Assembly: GCA_963842775.1 (NCBI GenBank)
Contig: CAWJHQ010000016.1
Coordinates: 248,001 to 312,000, forward strand
Length of the DNA: 64,000 bases
Source of the DNA: R-RK-3 sp963842775
GTDB taxonomy: Bacteria; Pseudomonadota; Alphaproteobacteria; Rhizobiales; Rhodomicrobiaceae
Direction: 5' to 3'
A model generated the notes under the pieces. That model made no database searches, was not told the DNA's origin, and was given only the letters and a program-made list of their open reading frames with translations. The translations under genes and the position numbers were made by a program. Below, one piece after another: positions 1 through 8,352 of the stretch (the stretch's first letter is position 1; the number at the start of each line of letters is the position of its first letter).

Positions 1-148
1 GCCGGCCGAAATCGCGGAGCGGCTGGCGGATTTCGTTCAAGCGCACCATGTCGAGCGCACTTTCCACAAGCGTCGCCGTGATGAAGCCGATCCCGAAGCG
101 CTGGCCGTCAGGCCGGCACGCCGCATTGGGGATGGCGACCATGAGTGA
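1..148 (+). CDS. DUF3305 domain protein, C-terminal fragment
   Basis: Partial gene running in from the left edge. The frame starting at base 2 is open to a TGA at 146-148 and reads as a short tail with a basic HKRRRDEADPEALA stretch, which resembles the C-terminus of DUF3305 proteins. This small protein is commonly encoded just before a DUF3306 protein in respiratory formate dehydrogenase clusters of alpha- and betaproteobacteria; its function is not established. The gene overlaps the next start codon by 8 bases, which suggests translational coupling. The family call rests on the tail and on context. Confidence 0.6.
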   Translation, partial: PAEIAERLADFVQAHHVERTFHKRRRDEADPEALAVRPARRIGDGDHE

Positions 149-785
149 GGAAGACGAAGCCTTCCTGGCACGGTGGTCGAAGCGGAAGGCGCAAGCGCGC
201 GCTCGGCCGGACAGCGGAGAGCCTCCAAGTGAAACGCCGCAAGAGCCGGTTGACCTTCAGCCCGCCGGCACACAGGACAATGAGGCGGACGAGATCGCGT
301 TCGAAGACCTGCCGCCGATCGACAGCATCGATGCTTCCACCGATTTGACGCCCTGGTTGCGAAAGAAAATTCCCGAAGCCTGGAAACAAGCCGCTCTCAG
401 CCGCGTTTGGGCGACCGACCCGGCAATCAGCCAGTTCATCGGCATCTCCGAAAACGCCTGGGATTGGAATGTTCCGGATGGCGTCCCGGGCTTCGGTCCA
501 CTCCGCGCCACCGACGACGTGGCGCAGCTTCTCGCGCAGGCCATGGGCCAAATGCCAAGGAGAATCATCGCTGACTCCGAGGAAGACGTCGCGGAAATGA
601 GCGATGCTCCGCAACCAGAATTGAGCCAGCTGTCAGAAATGCCCAAAGAAGCGGCAGACGAGGCTTTAATAGACGAAAGTCTAATGCCCCAGCCCGACGC
701 GACTGAAATAGTTTCCCAATCCCCCACCGTCGAGGATCACAAGATCGTTAGACGGCGGCGCGGCGGTGGCGCTTTGCCTTCTTAA
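141..785 (+). CDS. DUF3306 domain-containing protein
   Basis: A 214-residue acidic, proline-rich soluble protein. I start it at the ATG at 141 rather than at the upstream ATG at 48, because this start overlaps the end of the preceding DUF3305 frame by 8 bases and the protein then begins with the family-typical FLARWSKRK segment (residues 8-16). A conserved-looking core (PWLRKKIPEAWKQAALSRVW) follows around residues 72-91, and the C-terminus ends in a basic RRRRGGG tail. DUF3306 proteins occur with DUF3305 and TorD-type chaperones next to periplasmic formate dehydrogenases. A role in assembling or maturing the enzyme is inferred from that context; no catalytic motif is visible. Confidence 0.75.
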   Translation: MSEEDEAFLARWSKRKAQARARPDSGEPPSETPQEPVDLQPAGTQDNEADEIAFEDLPPIDSIDASTDLTPWLRKKIPEAWKQAALSRVWATDPAISQFIGISENAWDWNVPDGVPGFGPLRATDDVAQLLAQAMGQMPRRIIADSEEDVAEMSDAPQPELSQLSEMPKEAADEALIDESLMPQPDATEIVSQSPTVEDHKIVRRRRGGGALPS

Positions 786-942
786 GTGGCGGCCGAGCAA
801 CGCATTTCCGCCATACGGATTCAATTTCCAAATATTGTGGACAATGGTGATAACCAAAGCCTATCATCCATTCGGATGATGCATAGTGGTCTATGAGCAA
901 CGCTCAGCAATCGCCACTCAATTAAGTCTGTGCACAAAAATT

Positions 943-1750
943 ATGCGCGACCAGGGCTTGGAGCACGTAATTCAGACAGCCGGCGGCATACGGGGGCTGT
1001 CAAGGTTGCTTGGCATTTCCCAGCCCGCAATATCGAACTGGAAGCGCGTTCCCGCCGACCGCATTCTTCAAGTTGAATCCGTAACCGGCGTCCCGCGCTC
1101 CGTGCTCAGGCCCGATCTCTATAGCGCGGCCCCCATGGACGAAAATTCTCTCGATCCCATTGAGCAGGCCCGTGCGGATGAGTACGCTTTGCTTGGGTCT
1201 GCTTCTATGGCGCGCCCCAAGCGCGGATCTGCTTGGCGGACTGGCGCGGCTCAAAGGAGACGCCAGTCCATTGGGCATGGCGCATCTTGAGCTCGGCCTT
1301 GCCGCCGCAGGCGCGAAGGTTCCGGAGATCGAAGCCGAGTTTTTTCAGCTCTTCATCGGCCTCGGCCGCGGCGAGCTGCTGCCCTACGCATCTTACTATC
1401 TGACAGGCTTCCTGCACGAACGCCCTCTTGCCAAGGTGCGTGAAGATTTGGCCGAACTCGGGATAGAGAGGGCCGAGCGTGCGCACGAGCCCGAAGATCA
1501 CATCGCCATGCTGTGCGAGGTGATGAGCGGCATCATTTCCGGTCAATTCACCAGCGAGAATATCGACCACAGGGTGTTCTTCGACCGCCATTTGAAACCA
1601 TGGGCGAACCGTTTCTTCACCGATTTGGGCGCGGCATCCTCCACGGATTTTTACCGGGCTGTCGGTGCACTCGGACGCGTTTTCATCGAGATCGAGACGG
1701 AGGCCACAGGCTTCCTGGCTGACGCTAATAATTCTAATGGGAGGATCTGA
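943..1750 (+). CDS. YdaS/Cro-type HTH fused to TorD-like chaperone (frameshifted)
   Basis: The first 45 or so residues form a Cro/YdaS-type helix-turn-helix (GGIRGLSRLLGISQPAISNW). After a short linker comes a TorD/DmsD-type all-helical chaperone domain with the typical SYYLTGFLHERPL and EPEDHIAMLCEVM segments. The two halves lie in different frames. EYALLG at about 1175-1192 continues as LLLWRAPSADLL if one base is skipped near 1192, giving a restored protein of about 268 residues. TorD-family proteins bind Tat signal peptides of molybdoenzymes and hold them until cofactor insertion; here the client is presumably the formate dehydrogenase alpha subunit encoded just downstream. The DNA-binding half could couple chaperone state to transcription, but that is inference. 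ATG at 943 is preferred over the GTG at 886. Confidence 0.75.
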
Positions 1751-1751
1751 C

Positions 1752-1952
1752 ATGACAGATCAAAAGCCAAGAGCGGTAGACCGCCGCCGGTTTCTGCTGG
1801 GGGTCGGGGCGGGCGCAACGGCCGTCGCGGCCAGTCAGGTCGGGATGGCGCCGCCGGCCCACGCTTACGATCCGGGTCCTGAGGAAACGAAGGCCAAGTA
1901 CCGTGAGACAGATCACGTGAAGACTTTTTACCGGGTCAACAGTTACGAATAG
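1752..1952 (+). CDS. Small Tat-signal protein of formate dehydrogenase cluster
   Basis: A 66-residue protein. It starts DQKPRAVDRRRFLLGVGAGA, a clear twin-arginine signal (RRRFLLG at residues 11-17) followed by a hydrophobic stretch and an AHA cleavage-like site near residue 38. The mature part is only about 28 residues, rich in charged and aromatic residues, ending HVKTFYRVNSYE. Such tiny Tat proteins are regularly found just upstream of the alpha subunit in alphaproteobacterial FDH operons. It starts 1 base after the TorD stop and ends 13 bases before the alpha subunit, so it belongs to the same operon. It may be a structural or assembly partner; no function is known to me. Confidence 0.75.
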   Translation: MTDQKPRAVDRRRFLLGVGAGATAVAASQVGMAPPAHAYDPGPEETKAKYRETDHVKTFYRVNSYE

Positions 1953-1965
1953 TGGAGGTCTTCTC

Positions 1966-4911
1966 ATGCTCATCAAGCGCAAACCATTGCAGGCGGGGCG
2001 CGGAAGATTGTCTGCAGCCGGGGCCGGAGAGCCCAGTGGTCTGGTGGATCGCCGCTCGTTCCTGAAGACGTCGGGCCTGGCCGCCGGCGCGCTGGCCGCT
2101 GTCGGCACGCTTCGGGCGGGATCGATCCGCAAGGCCGAGGCCGCGACAGCTGCCGAAACAGGCGCCGTCCAGTTAAGAAAGAGTCTCTGCACGCATTGTT
2201 CGGTCGGCTGCACCGTCACGGCGGAAGTTGTCAACGGCGTATGGGTCGGCCAGGAGCCGAGCTGGAATTCGCCGATCAATCGCGGCTCGCACTGCGCCAA
2301 GGGCGCCTCGGTGCGCGAACTGGTCACCGGCGAGCGTCGCCTGAAATATCCCATGAAGCTCGAAAATGGCGCCTGGAAGCGCGTCAAGTGGGACGAGGCG
2401 ATAAACGACATCGGCGACAAGCTGACGGCCATTCGCCAGAAGTCCGGCGCCGACTCGGTCTATTGGCTCGGCTCGGCCAAGATGACCAACGAAGGGTCCT
2501 ACCTCTTCCGCAAGCTCGGGGCCTATTGGGGAACCAACAACACCGACCATCAGGCGCGTATCTGCCATTCGACCACCGTCACCGGCGTAGCCAATACCTG
2601 GGGCTACGGCGCGATGACCAATAGTTATACGGATATCCGCAATTCCAAGACCCAGATCATCATGGGCGGCAACCCGGCGGAAGCACATCCGGTCTCGATG
2701 CAGCATTTGCTCGAGGGCAAGGAACTCAAGCGGGCCAATGTCGTCGTCATCGATCCGCGAATGACGCGCACGGCTGCACACGCGACCGAATATGTGCGCA
2801 TTCGCCCAGGCACCGACATTCCGGTGCTGTACGGGATGATGTGGCATATCCTCAAGAATGGCTGGGAAGACAAGGAATTCATCAGACAGCGGGTGTACGG
2901 CTTCGAGGATGTCCGCAAGGAGATCGAGAAGTGGACGCCCGAAGAGGTCGAGCTGGTGAGCGGCGTGCCCGGAGCCCAGCTCGAGCGCGTTGCGAAAATG
3001 TTCGCGACCGAGAAGCCCGCCACGCTGATCTGGTGCATGGGGCAGACCCAGCACACCGTCGGCACCGCAAACGTCCGCGCAAGCTGTATCGCGTTACTGC
3101 TCACGGGCAATGTCGGCGGCATGGGCATGGGCGCGAATATTTTCCGCGGCCATGACAACGTGCAGGGCGCGACCGACGTCGGTCTCGATATCGTGACACT
3201 GCCGTTCTATTACGGCCTCTCCGAGAGCGCATGGAAGCACTGGTCGCGCGTCTGGGAGACCGATTTCGACTGGATGGTGTCCCAGTTCGACGACAAGAAG
3301 ATCATGGAGACGCCTGGCATTCCGCTGACGCGCTGGTTCGACGCGGCCTTGCTGCCGAAGGATCAGGTCCAGCAAAAAGACAATGTGAAGTGCATGTTCG
3401 TGCAGGGCCATGCCAGCAACAGCATCACCCGCATCCCGGAATCGCTGAAAGGCCTGGCGCAGCTCGAACTTCTGGTCGTCGCGGACCCGCATCCCACAAC
3501 CTGGGCTTCGCTGGCGGTCAAAGCCGGCCGCAAGGACAATATGTATCTCTTGCCGGTCGCGACCCAGTTCGAGTGCAAAGGCTCACGCGTGGCGTCGAAC
3601 CGCGCACTCCAATGGGGTGAGCAGATCGTCAAACCGATTTTCGAGTCCAAGGACGATCTTGAGGTCATGTACCTGGTGGCCCAAAAGCTCGGCTTCGCGG
3701 ACAAGATGTTCAAGAATATCAAGGTCGAGAACAATTTGCCGGTGGCCGAAGACATTCTCCGCGAAATGAACCGCGGCAGTTGGTCCACGGGTTACTGCGG
3801 CCAGTCGCCGGAACGCCTCAAGCTGCACATGGAGAACCAGAAGGACTTCGACATGAAAACGCAGCGGGCGGCGGCCGGCCCCTGCAAAGGCGACTATTAC
3901 GGACTGCCCTGGCCGTGCTGGGGCAGCCCGGAAGTCAAACATCCCGGTACGCCGCTCCTCTACAATACCAACCTGCACGTCATGGACGGCGGCGGCACGT
4001 TCCGTGCGCGCTTCGGTGTCGAGCGTGAGGAGAAGCTGCCCGACGGCACGACGCGGAAGGTCAACCTGCTCGCGGAGGGCTCCTACTCGGTCGGATCGGA
4101 GATCCAGGACGGCTATCCGGAGTTCACCCTGGCCGTGCTCAAGAAGCTTGGCTGGGACGGGGATCTCACCCCTGAGGAGCGAGCCGTGATCGAGCGCGTG
4201 GCGGGTGGTCCCGAACCGGAAAAGACCGACAAGGTCTCCTGGGCGACCGATCTTTCGGGCGGCATCCAGCGCGTGTCTATGAAGCACGGCTGCCTGCCCT
4301 ACGGAAACGGAAAGGCCCGCGCCCTTGCGTGGAACCTGCCCGACCCGGTTCCGGTCCATCGCGAGCCGATCTACTCGCCCCGCATCGAACTCATATCGAA
4401 ATATCCGACATTGCCCGACGCAAGGCAGTTCCGGCTGCCCAATATCGGCTCTTCGGTGCAGAAGGCGGCGCTCGAAAAAGGCATCGCCAAGCAGTTTCCG
4501 CTCATTCTGTCCTCCGGCCGTCTGGTCGAGTATGAGGGCGGCGGCGAGGAAACCCGATCGAATAAATGGCTGGCCGAATTGCAGCAGGACATGTTCGTCG
4601 AGATCAATCCGGGCGATGCCGCCGAGCGCGGCATCCGGGACGGGACTTGGGTCTGGGTTTCCGGCGCCGAGAATGCGTCGAAGGCCAAGGTGAAGGCCCT
4701 GGTTACCGAGCGGGTTGGGAAAGGCGTCGCCTGGATGCCCTTCCATTTCGGCGGCTGGTACATGGGCGAAGATCTGCGCAGCGCCTATCCGCAGGGCTCC
4801 GATCCGATCGTCCTCGGCGAGAGTGCAAACACCATCACAACCTACGGCTACGATCCCGCGACGGGTATGCAGGAACCGAAGGTTACCCTCTGCCAGATCA
4901 CGGCGGCGTAA
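1966..4911 (+). CDS. fdhA: Formate dehydrogenase, molybdopterin alpha subunit (Tat-exported)
   Basis: A 981-residue molybdopterin oxidoreductase, catalytic subunit of a periplasm-facing respiratory formate dehydrogenase that oxidises formate to CO2. A Tat signal (DRRSFLKTSG, RR at 29-30) precedes an N-terminal [4Fe-4S] site CTHCSVGC (Cys75, 78, 82) completed by the Cys in GSHCAKG. The active-site metal ligand lies in ARICHSTT, Cys200, so this is a cysteine form and not selenocysteine. GAMTNSYTDIRNS and GANIFRGHDNVQGATD are typical of the family. A molybdopterin-dinucleotide-binding domain occupies the C-terminus (ILSSGRLVEY onward). GGAGG lies about 8 bases upstream of the ATG. It is intact, with the beta subunit beginning 12 bases later. 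Confidence 0.95.
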   Translation: MLIKRKPLQAGRGRLSAAGAGEPSGLVDRRSFLKTSGLAAGALAAVGTLRAGSIRKAEAATAAETGAVQLRKSLCTHCSVGCTVTAEVVNGVWVGQEPSWNSPINRGSHCAKGASVRELVTGERRLKYPMKLENGAWKRVKWDEAINDIGDKLTAIRQKSGADSVYWLGSAKMTNEGSYLFRKLGAYWGTNNTDHQARICHSTTVTGVANTWGYGAMTNSYTDIRNSKTQIIMGGNPAEAHPVSMQHLLEGKELKRANVVVIDPRMTRTAAHATEYVRIRPGTDIPVLYGMMWHILKNGWEDKEFIRQRVYGFEDVRKEIEKWTPEEVELVSGVPGAQLERVAKMFATEKPATLIWCMGQTQHTVGTANVRASCIALLLTGNVGGMGMGANIFRGHDNVQGATDVGLDIVTLPFYYGLSESAWKHWSRVWETDFDWMVSQFDDKKIMETPGIPLTRWFDAALLPKDQVQQKDNVKCMFVQGHASNSITRIPESLKGLAQLELLVVADPHPTTWASLAVKAGRKDNMYLLPVATQFECKGSRVASNRALQWGEQIVKPIFESKDDLEVMYLVAQKLGFADKMFKNIKVENNLPVAEDILREMNRGSWSTGYCGQSPERLKLHMENQKDFDMKTQRAAAGPCKGDYYGLPWPCWGSPEVKHPGTPLLYNTNLHVMDGGGTFRARFGVEREEKLPDGTTRKVNLLAEGSYSVGSEIQDGYPEFTLAVLKKLGWDGDLTPEERAVIERVAGGPEPEKTDKVSWATDLSGGIQRVSMKHGCLPYGNGKARALAWNLPDPVPVHREPIYSPRIELISKYPTLPDARQFRLPNIGSSVQKAALEKGIAKQFPLILSSGRLVEYEGGGEETRSNKWLAELQQDMFVEINPGDAAERGIRDGTWVWVSGAENASKAKVKALVTERVGKGVAWMPFHFGGWYMGEDLRSAYPQGSDPIVLGESANTITTYGYDPATGMQEPKVTLCQITAA

Positions 4912-4923
4912 GGAGGCACGACA

Positions 4924-5520
4924 ATGGCCCGAATGAAATTCCTCTGCGACGCTGACCGTTGCATCGAGTGCAATGCCTGCGTCACTGCATGCAAGAACGA
5001 GAATGAGGTGCCGTGGGGCATCAACCGCCGGCGCGTCGTCACAATCAATGACGGCAAGCCCGGCGAGCGGTCGGTCTCCATGGCCTGTATGCACTGCACG
5101 GATGCGCCTTGCGCCGCCGTCTGCCCCGTGGATTGCTTCTTCACCACGGCTGACGGCGTCGTGTTGCATTCAAAAGACCTGTGCATCGGCTGCGGCTACT
5201 GCTTCTACGCCTGCCCCTTCGGCGCGCCGCAATATCCGCGCGTCGGGAATTTCGGCACGCGCGGCAAGATGGACAAATGCACCTATTGCGCCGGCGGGCC
5301 CGAAGCTGATCTCAGCGAGGCCGAACACGTCAAATACGGCCGTAACCGCATCGCCGAGGGGAAGCTGCCGCTCTGCGCCGAGATGTGCTCCACCAAGTCG
5401 CTTCTTGCCGGCGACGGCGAGATGATTGCGAAGATCTACAAGGAACGCGTGCTGAAGCGCGGATACGGCTCGGGCGCCTGGGGCTGGCAAACGGCTTATA
5501 AAGAAACCATCACGGTCTGA
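4924..5520 (+). CDS. fdhB: Formate dehydrogenase iron-sulfur beta subunit
   Basis: A 198-residue ferredoxin-like electron-transfer subunit that passes electrons from the alpha subunit to the membrane cytochrome b. It contains the cysteine groups expected for four [4Fe-4S] clusters: CIECNACVTAC from Cys13, CMHCTDAPCAAVCP, CIGCGYCFYACP, and the split pair CTYC with CAEMC. It lacks its own signal peptide and C-terminal anchor, so it is presumably co-exported with the Tat-bearing alpha subunit. It is shorter than E. coli FdnH because the C-terminal transmembrane helix is missing, as in FDH3-type enzymes. The gene lies 12 bases after the alpha subunit in one operon. Confidence 0.95.
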   Translation: MARMKFLCDADRCIECNACVTACKNENEVPWGINRRRVVTINDGKPGERSVSMACMHCTDAPCAAVCPVDCFFTTADGVVLHSKDLCIGCGYCFYACPFGAPQYPRVGNFGTRGKMDKCTYCAGGPEADLSEAEHVKYGRNRIAEGKLPLCAEMCSTKSLLAGDGEMIAKIYKERVLKRGYGSGAWGWQTAYKETITV

Positions 5521-5590
5521 TGTCGCGAAGAATGCCCTGGCCTTTTTCGCGCCAGGGCAATCCCGCCGCAAAATCGAATCGGAGGAAACA

Positions 5591-6583
5591 GTGTTCAGGG
5601 GTCGTGGATTTATAGCGCGCATCGCCGCCGCGGCGTGCTTCATGCTGCTGGCTGTCAATTTTGCCGCCTACGCTCAATCGGGACAGCCGGCATCCGTCAA
5701 TCCGAGCGCCAGCGCCGTGCAGGAGCAGCAGCTTCTTCGCGAGCTCGATCGCGTCACCGGCCGCGTCACCATTCCGGACGCGAGGGCGCGTACGCTCATC
5801 CAGCCGGAAGGGCGGGAATGGCGCCAGTTCCATCAGACGACGCTGCCGACCTATGGTGGCTACACCCTCTTGGGAGTTCTCGTCCTGCTCGCTCTCTTCT
5901 ACCTCGTGCGCGGCAAGGTTCGGCTTGAAAGCGGCCAGTCGGGAAGAACGATCGTGCGCTTTGGCGGCTTTTCGCGCTTCGTCCATTGGCTCACCGCCGT
6001 CAGCTTCATCATTCTGGCGCTGTCCGGCTTGAACGTCGTGTTCGGCAAGACGCTGCTCCTGCCGCTGATTGGTGAAAATGCCTTCGCCGCCGTCTCTCAA
6101 TGGGTGAAATACGCTCACAATTATCTGAGCGTGCCGTTTACGGTCGGGCTTGTTTTCATGCTCCTGATCTGGATCAAGGACAATCTCCCCAGCGCACTCG
6201 ATCTGAAGTGGCTTGCCCAGGGTGGCGGCATTATCGGCAATGCTCACCCTCCCGCACGGAAGTTCAATGCCGGCCAGAAGCTGATCTTCTGGAGCGTCAT
6301 TCTCATCGGCGGAGCGATCGCGGTCACCGGGTACCTGTTGATGTTCCCGTTCTACACCACCGGCATTGCCGGAATGCAGCTTGCGCAAGTCGTGCATAGC
6401 ATTGGCGGAGTGGTGCTGATCGCCGTCATTTTCGGGCATATTTACATCGGCACGGTGGGCATGGAAGGCGCCTTCGATGCCATGGGCACAGGTGAGGTCG
6501 ATGTGAATTGGGCCAAGGAACACCACAGCCTGTGGGCTGAAAAAGAGATCGGCAAAACCTCGCACGCCGTTCCGGCCGAATAA
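5591..6583 (+). CDS. fdhC: Formate dehydrogenase cytochrome b gamma subunit
   Basis: A 330-residue membrane subunit that hands electrons to the quinone pool. The N-terminus has a Sec-type signal peptide (cleavage near AYAQS, about residue 29), then a periplasmic segment. Four to five hydrophobic helices follow, with histidines placed as in cytochrome b561-like FDH gamma subunits (FVHWLTA, KYAHNYLS, VVHSIGGVVL, IFGHIYIG). I accept the GTG start at 5591 because GGAGGAA lies 5 bases upstream and the signal peptide begins there. The 70-base gap after the beta subunit has no obvious terminator, so the gene is probably cotranscribed. Confidence 0.93.
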   Translation: MFRGRGFIARIAAAACFMLLAVNFAAYAQSGQPASVNPSASAVQEQQLLRELDRVTGRVTIPDARARTLIQPEGREWRQFHQTTLPTYGGYTLLGVLVLLALFYLVRGKVRLESGQSGRTIVRFGGFSRFVHWLTAVSFIILALSGLNVVFGKTLLLPLIGENAFAAVSQWVKYAHNYLSVPFTVGLVFMLLIWIKDNLPSALDLKWLAQGGGIIGNAHPPARKFNAGQKLIFWSVILIGGAIAVTGYLLMFPFYTTGIAGMQLAQVVHSIGGVVLIAVIFGHIYIGTVGMEGAFDAMGTGEVDVNWAKEHHSLWAEKEIGKTSHAVPAE

Positions 6584-6673
6584 TGTGCGTCGATACATGG
6601 TGCTTGCGTACTGTTCTTCACATGACTGCGTCCGGTGCCGGGTCCGCTCGGCACCGCCGATAGCCGCCTTGGG

Positions 6674-6778
6674 CTAGAGCCTTTTCCGTTCCGATTGAAT
6701 CGGAACGGGGCTCTATCTCTTTGTTTGGTCGCATTTTCGCGACGCAAACCGGTGTCCACTTTACTGGAAAATGCTCTA
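6674..6778 (+). repeat. Dispersed palindromic repeat, family 1, copy A
   Basis: A stretch of about 105 bases starting CTAGAGC and ending GCTCTA, with an inner inverted repeat TTCCG-ATTGAA-TCGGAA and the segment TTTGTTTGGTCGCATTTTCG. The reverse complement of 13709-13813 matches it along most of its length, so they are two copies in opposite orientation. Such elements are common in Hyphomicrobiales genomes between genes. Here it lies between two convergent genes and may form a transcript-ending hairpin. Its right end supplies the stop codon of the molybdate permease on the minus strand. Confidence 0.75.
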
Positions 6779-7934
6779 AACGCGCAGCAAGCCCTTCTTA
6801 TTGAGCCAGTAAGCGGCCACGCCGACAAGAAAGGCTATGCCGACATTCCAGACCGCAAGCGCCGCCGTGACCATCATCACGAAGCGCTCGCCCTTGTCCT
6901 TGCTGATATCGCATGCGCCGAGCGCCAATTGTGCTCCCGTCAGAAACAGAATCACGCCGAGTATGCTCGGCGGAAACAGGCGCAGGAACGTCTCGACGGA
7001 ACTGCTGAAGAGCATTGCTGTGACCAGCAGCACACCGCCCAAAATGACCAGTGCGCCGCCTGTCCGCGCACCGAATTGAACGTGGCCAGCCATGCCGCCA
7101 GCGCCGTGGCACATGGGCACGCCGCCGACCGCGGCGCTCAGAATGTTCATCAGGCCGGTAGAGGTCGATATCTTGCTCTCGTTGACGAGGCGGTCAGGGA
7201 ATAGCCGGTTATTCTCCTCGGTAATTGCGATCACGGCATTGCCCAGCGTCAGCGGCACCTGGGGCAGCGCGAGAAAGACGGTGCCGACAAGGAAATCGTT
7301 GAATGTGATGCTGCCCAGAGCGAATGTCGGCAAGCGCATGTCTATTTGCACATCGCGGAGTGCGCCGAGCAGCGTCGGGTCACTCAATATGCCGTAACCG
7401 GCGCCAAACAGGAGCAATAGGAACATTGCCGGGATGATCCGGTTGGTCAGCAGCAGCGACGTCCCGAGCAGCGCCGCGCCGCCGACCCACCAGTTCTGTG
7501 ACATCATCTTGGCGCCTTCGATCATGAAGCCGAAGCCAAGGCCGAGGATGATGCCGAGAACGACCGGACGGGCGATGAGCCTCGGCAACGTGATGAGCGG
7601 TGCCGGTCAACCCAAGCAACAGCCAGACGAAGCCAGTCGCCAGGCTGGCGCCCCAGACCATCGCGGGCGTGATGATGAGCGTTTGGGCGGCTTGGGTGGT
7701 GGCGATCGCGCCTGCTGCCTTCATGGGCTGGACCGGAATCGGCGTGCGATAAACGACGCCGCATATGATCATGGCGATACCGAACGCCAGCAGGACGCCA
7801 AACGGGTCCATTTTGAGGACGCCGACATAGGCGACCACGAAGGGAACGAGGGTGCCCAGATCGCCGAACGCGCCGGCGATTTCCATGCGGTCGAAGCGAT
7901 TGGCGACTGGCGGTGTGATGGCTTTCTCGGCCAT
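6776..7934 (-). CDS. MOT1-type molybdate/sulfate permease (one frameshift)
   Basis: Two overlapping minus-strand frames join into one protein of about 385 residues. The first carries RMEIAGAFGDLGTLVPFVVAY and PIPVQPMKAAGAIA; the second carries GGVPMCHGAGGMAGHVQFGA. These are hallmarks of the MFS_MOT1 (SulP-related) molybdate transporter family, with about ten hydrophobic helices. The frame changes near 7590; removing one base inside GTTGCCGAGGCTC restores V-A-R-L-I-A-R-P. The ATG at 7934 has AGGAG upstream. Lying between two molybdenum formate dehydrogenases, it very likely imports molybdate, though sulfate is possible for this family. It is convergent with the respiratory FDH operon. Confidence 0.85.
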
Positions 7935-8352
7935 GCCGTCTCCTGGCCCATTTGTATGCAATCGATCCTGCGAAGCGTACAAGATCATGCCTGGACTTGC
8001 TTGATAATTTGCGCTGCGGCACCGGCGGACGCACGCCGCTCAAAACATGGAGCCAGCGAATGTGGCCGGGATGGGGGATAGCCGCCAAGGCCTGCGAACT
8101 CGTGGTGAAACGACCGGCCTTTCACTCTGATGTTACCCAGCCCAGTTGAAGGACGCAGTAATGTGTTTGCGGTGGTAAGGCTGGCGATCGCAACCTTTGA
8201 TATCAACCCAGCGTTGAGCATCTGGCCATTGCCAGAGCAGGACCTGCTTGCCTTTTGCGGTGTGGTGACCTGCAACAGGCAGCGTTTTTCGCTTGGCATA
8301 TGGCATACCACGCAAATAGGGTTAATGGTTGTAGGCTGAATGGGGTGTCTCG
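7935..8352. other. Divergent intergenic region, permease / NAD-FDH
   Basis: These 418 bases separate the minus-strand molybdate permease from the plus-strand NAD-linked FDH operon, so promoters for both should lie here. I see a short symmetric-looking TTGGCATATGGCATACC at about 8294-8310 and GGGGTG shortly before the FDH start. No convincing gene, and no clear sigma-70 or sigma-54 promoter. Confidence 0.4.

Noticed and set aside
2563..2565. Possible selenocysteine in the formate dehydrogenase alpha subunit
   Set aside because: The active-site codon is TGC (Cys200), not TGA, and there is no in-frame TGA in the gene. The NAD-linked enzyme likewise has TGC (Cys370).
3583..5169. Long open frame (528 codons) on the minus strand
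   Set aside because: It lies antisense to the formate dehydrogenase subunits, which are clear family members. Its composition (His-, Asp- and Arg-rich) is typical of an antisense frame in GC-rich genes.
8290..8320. TGGCAT...GCAA near 8303 as a sigma-54 promoter for the NAD-FDH operon
   Set aside because: The -12 part lacks the TTGC core, so the match is too weak.
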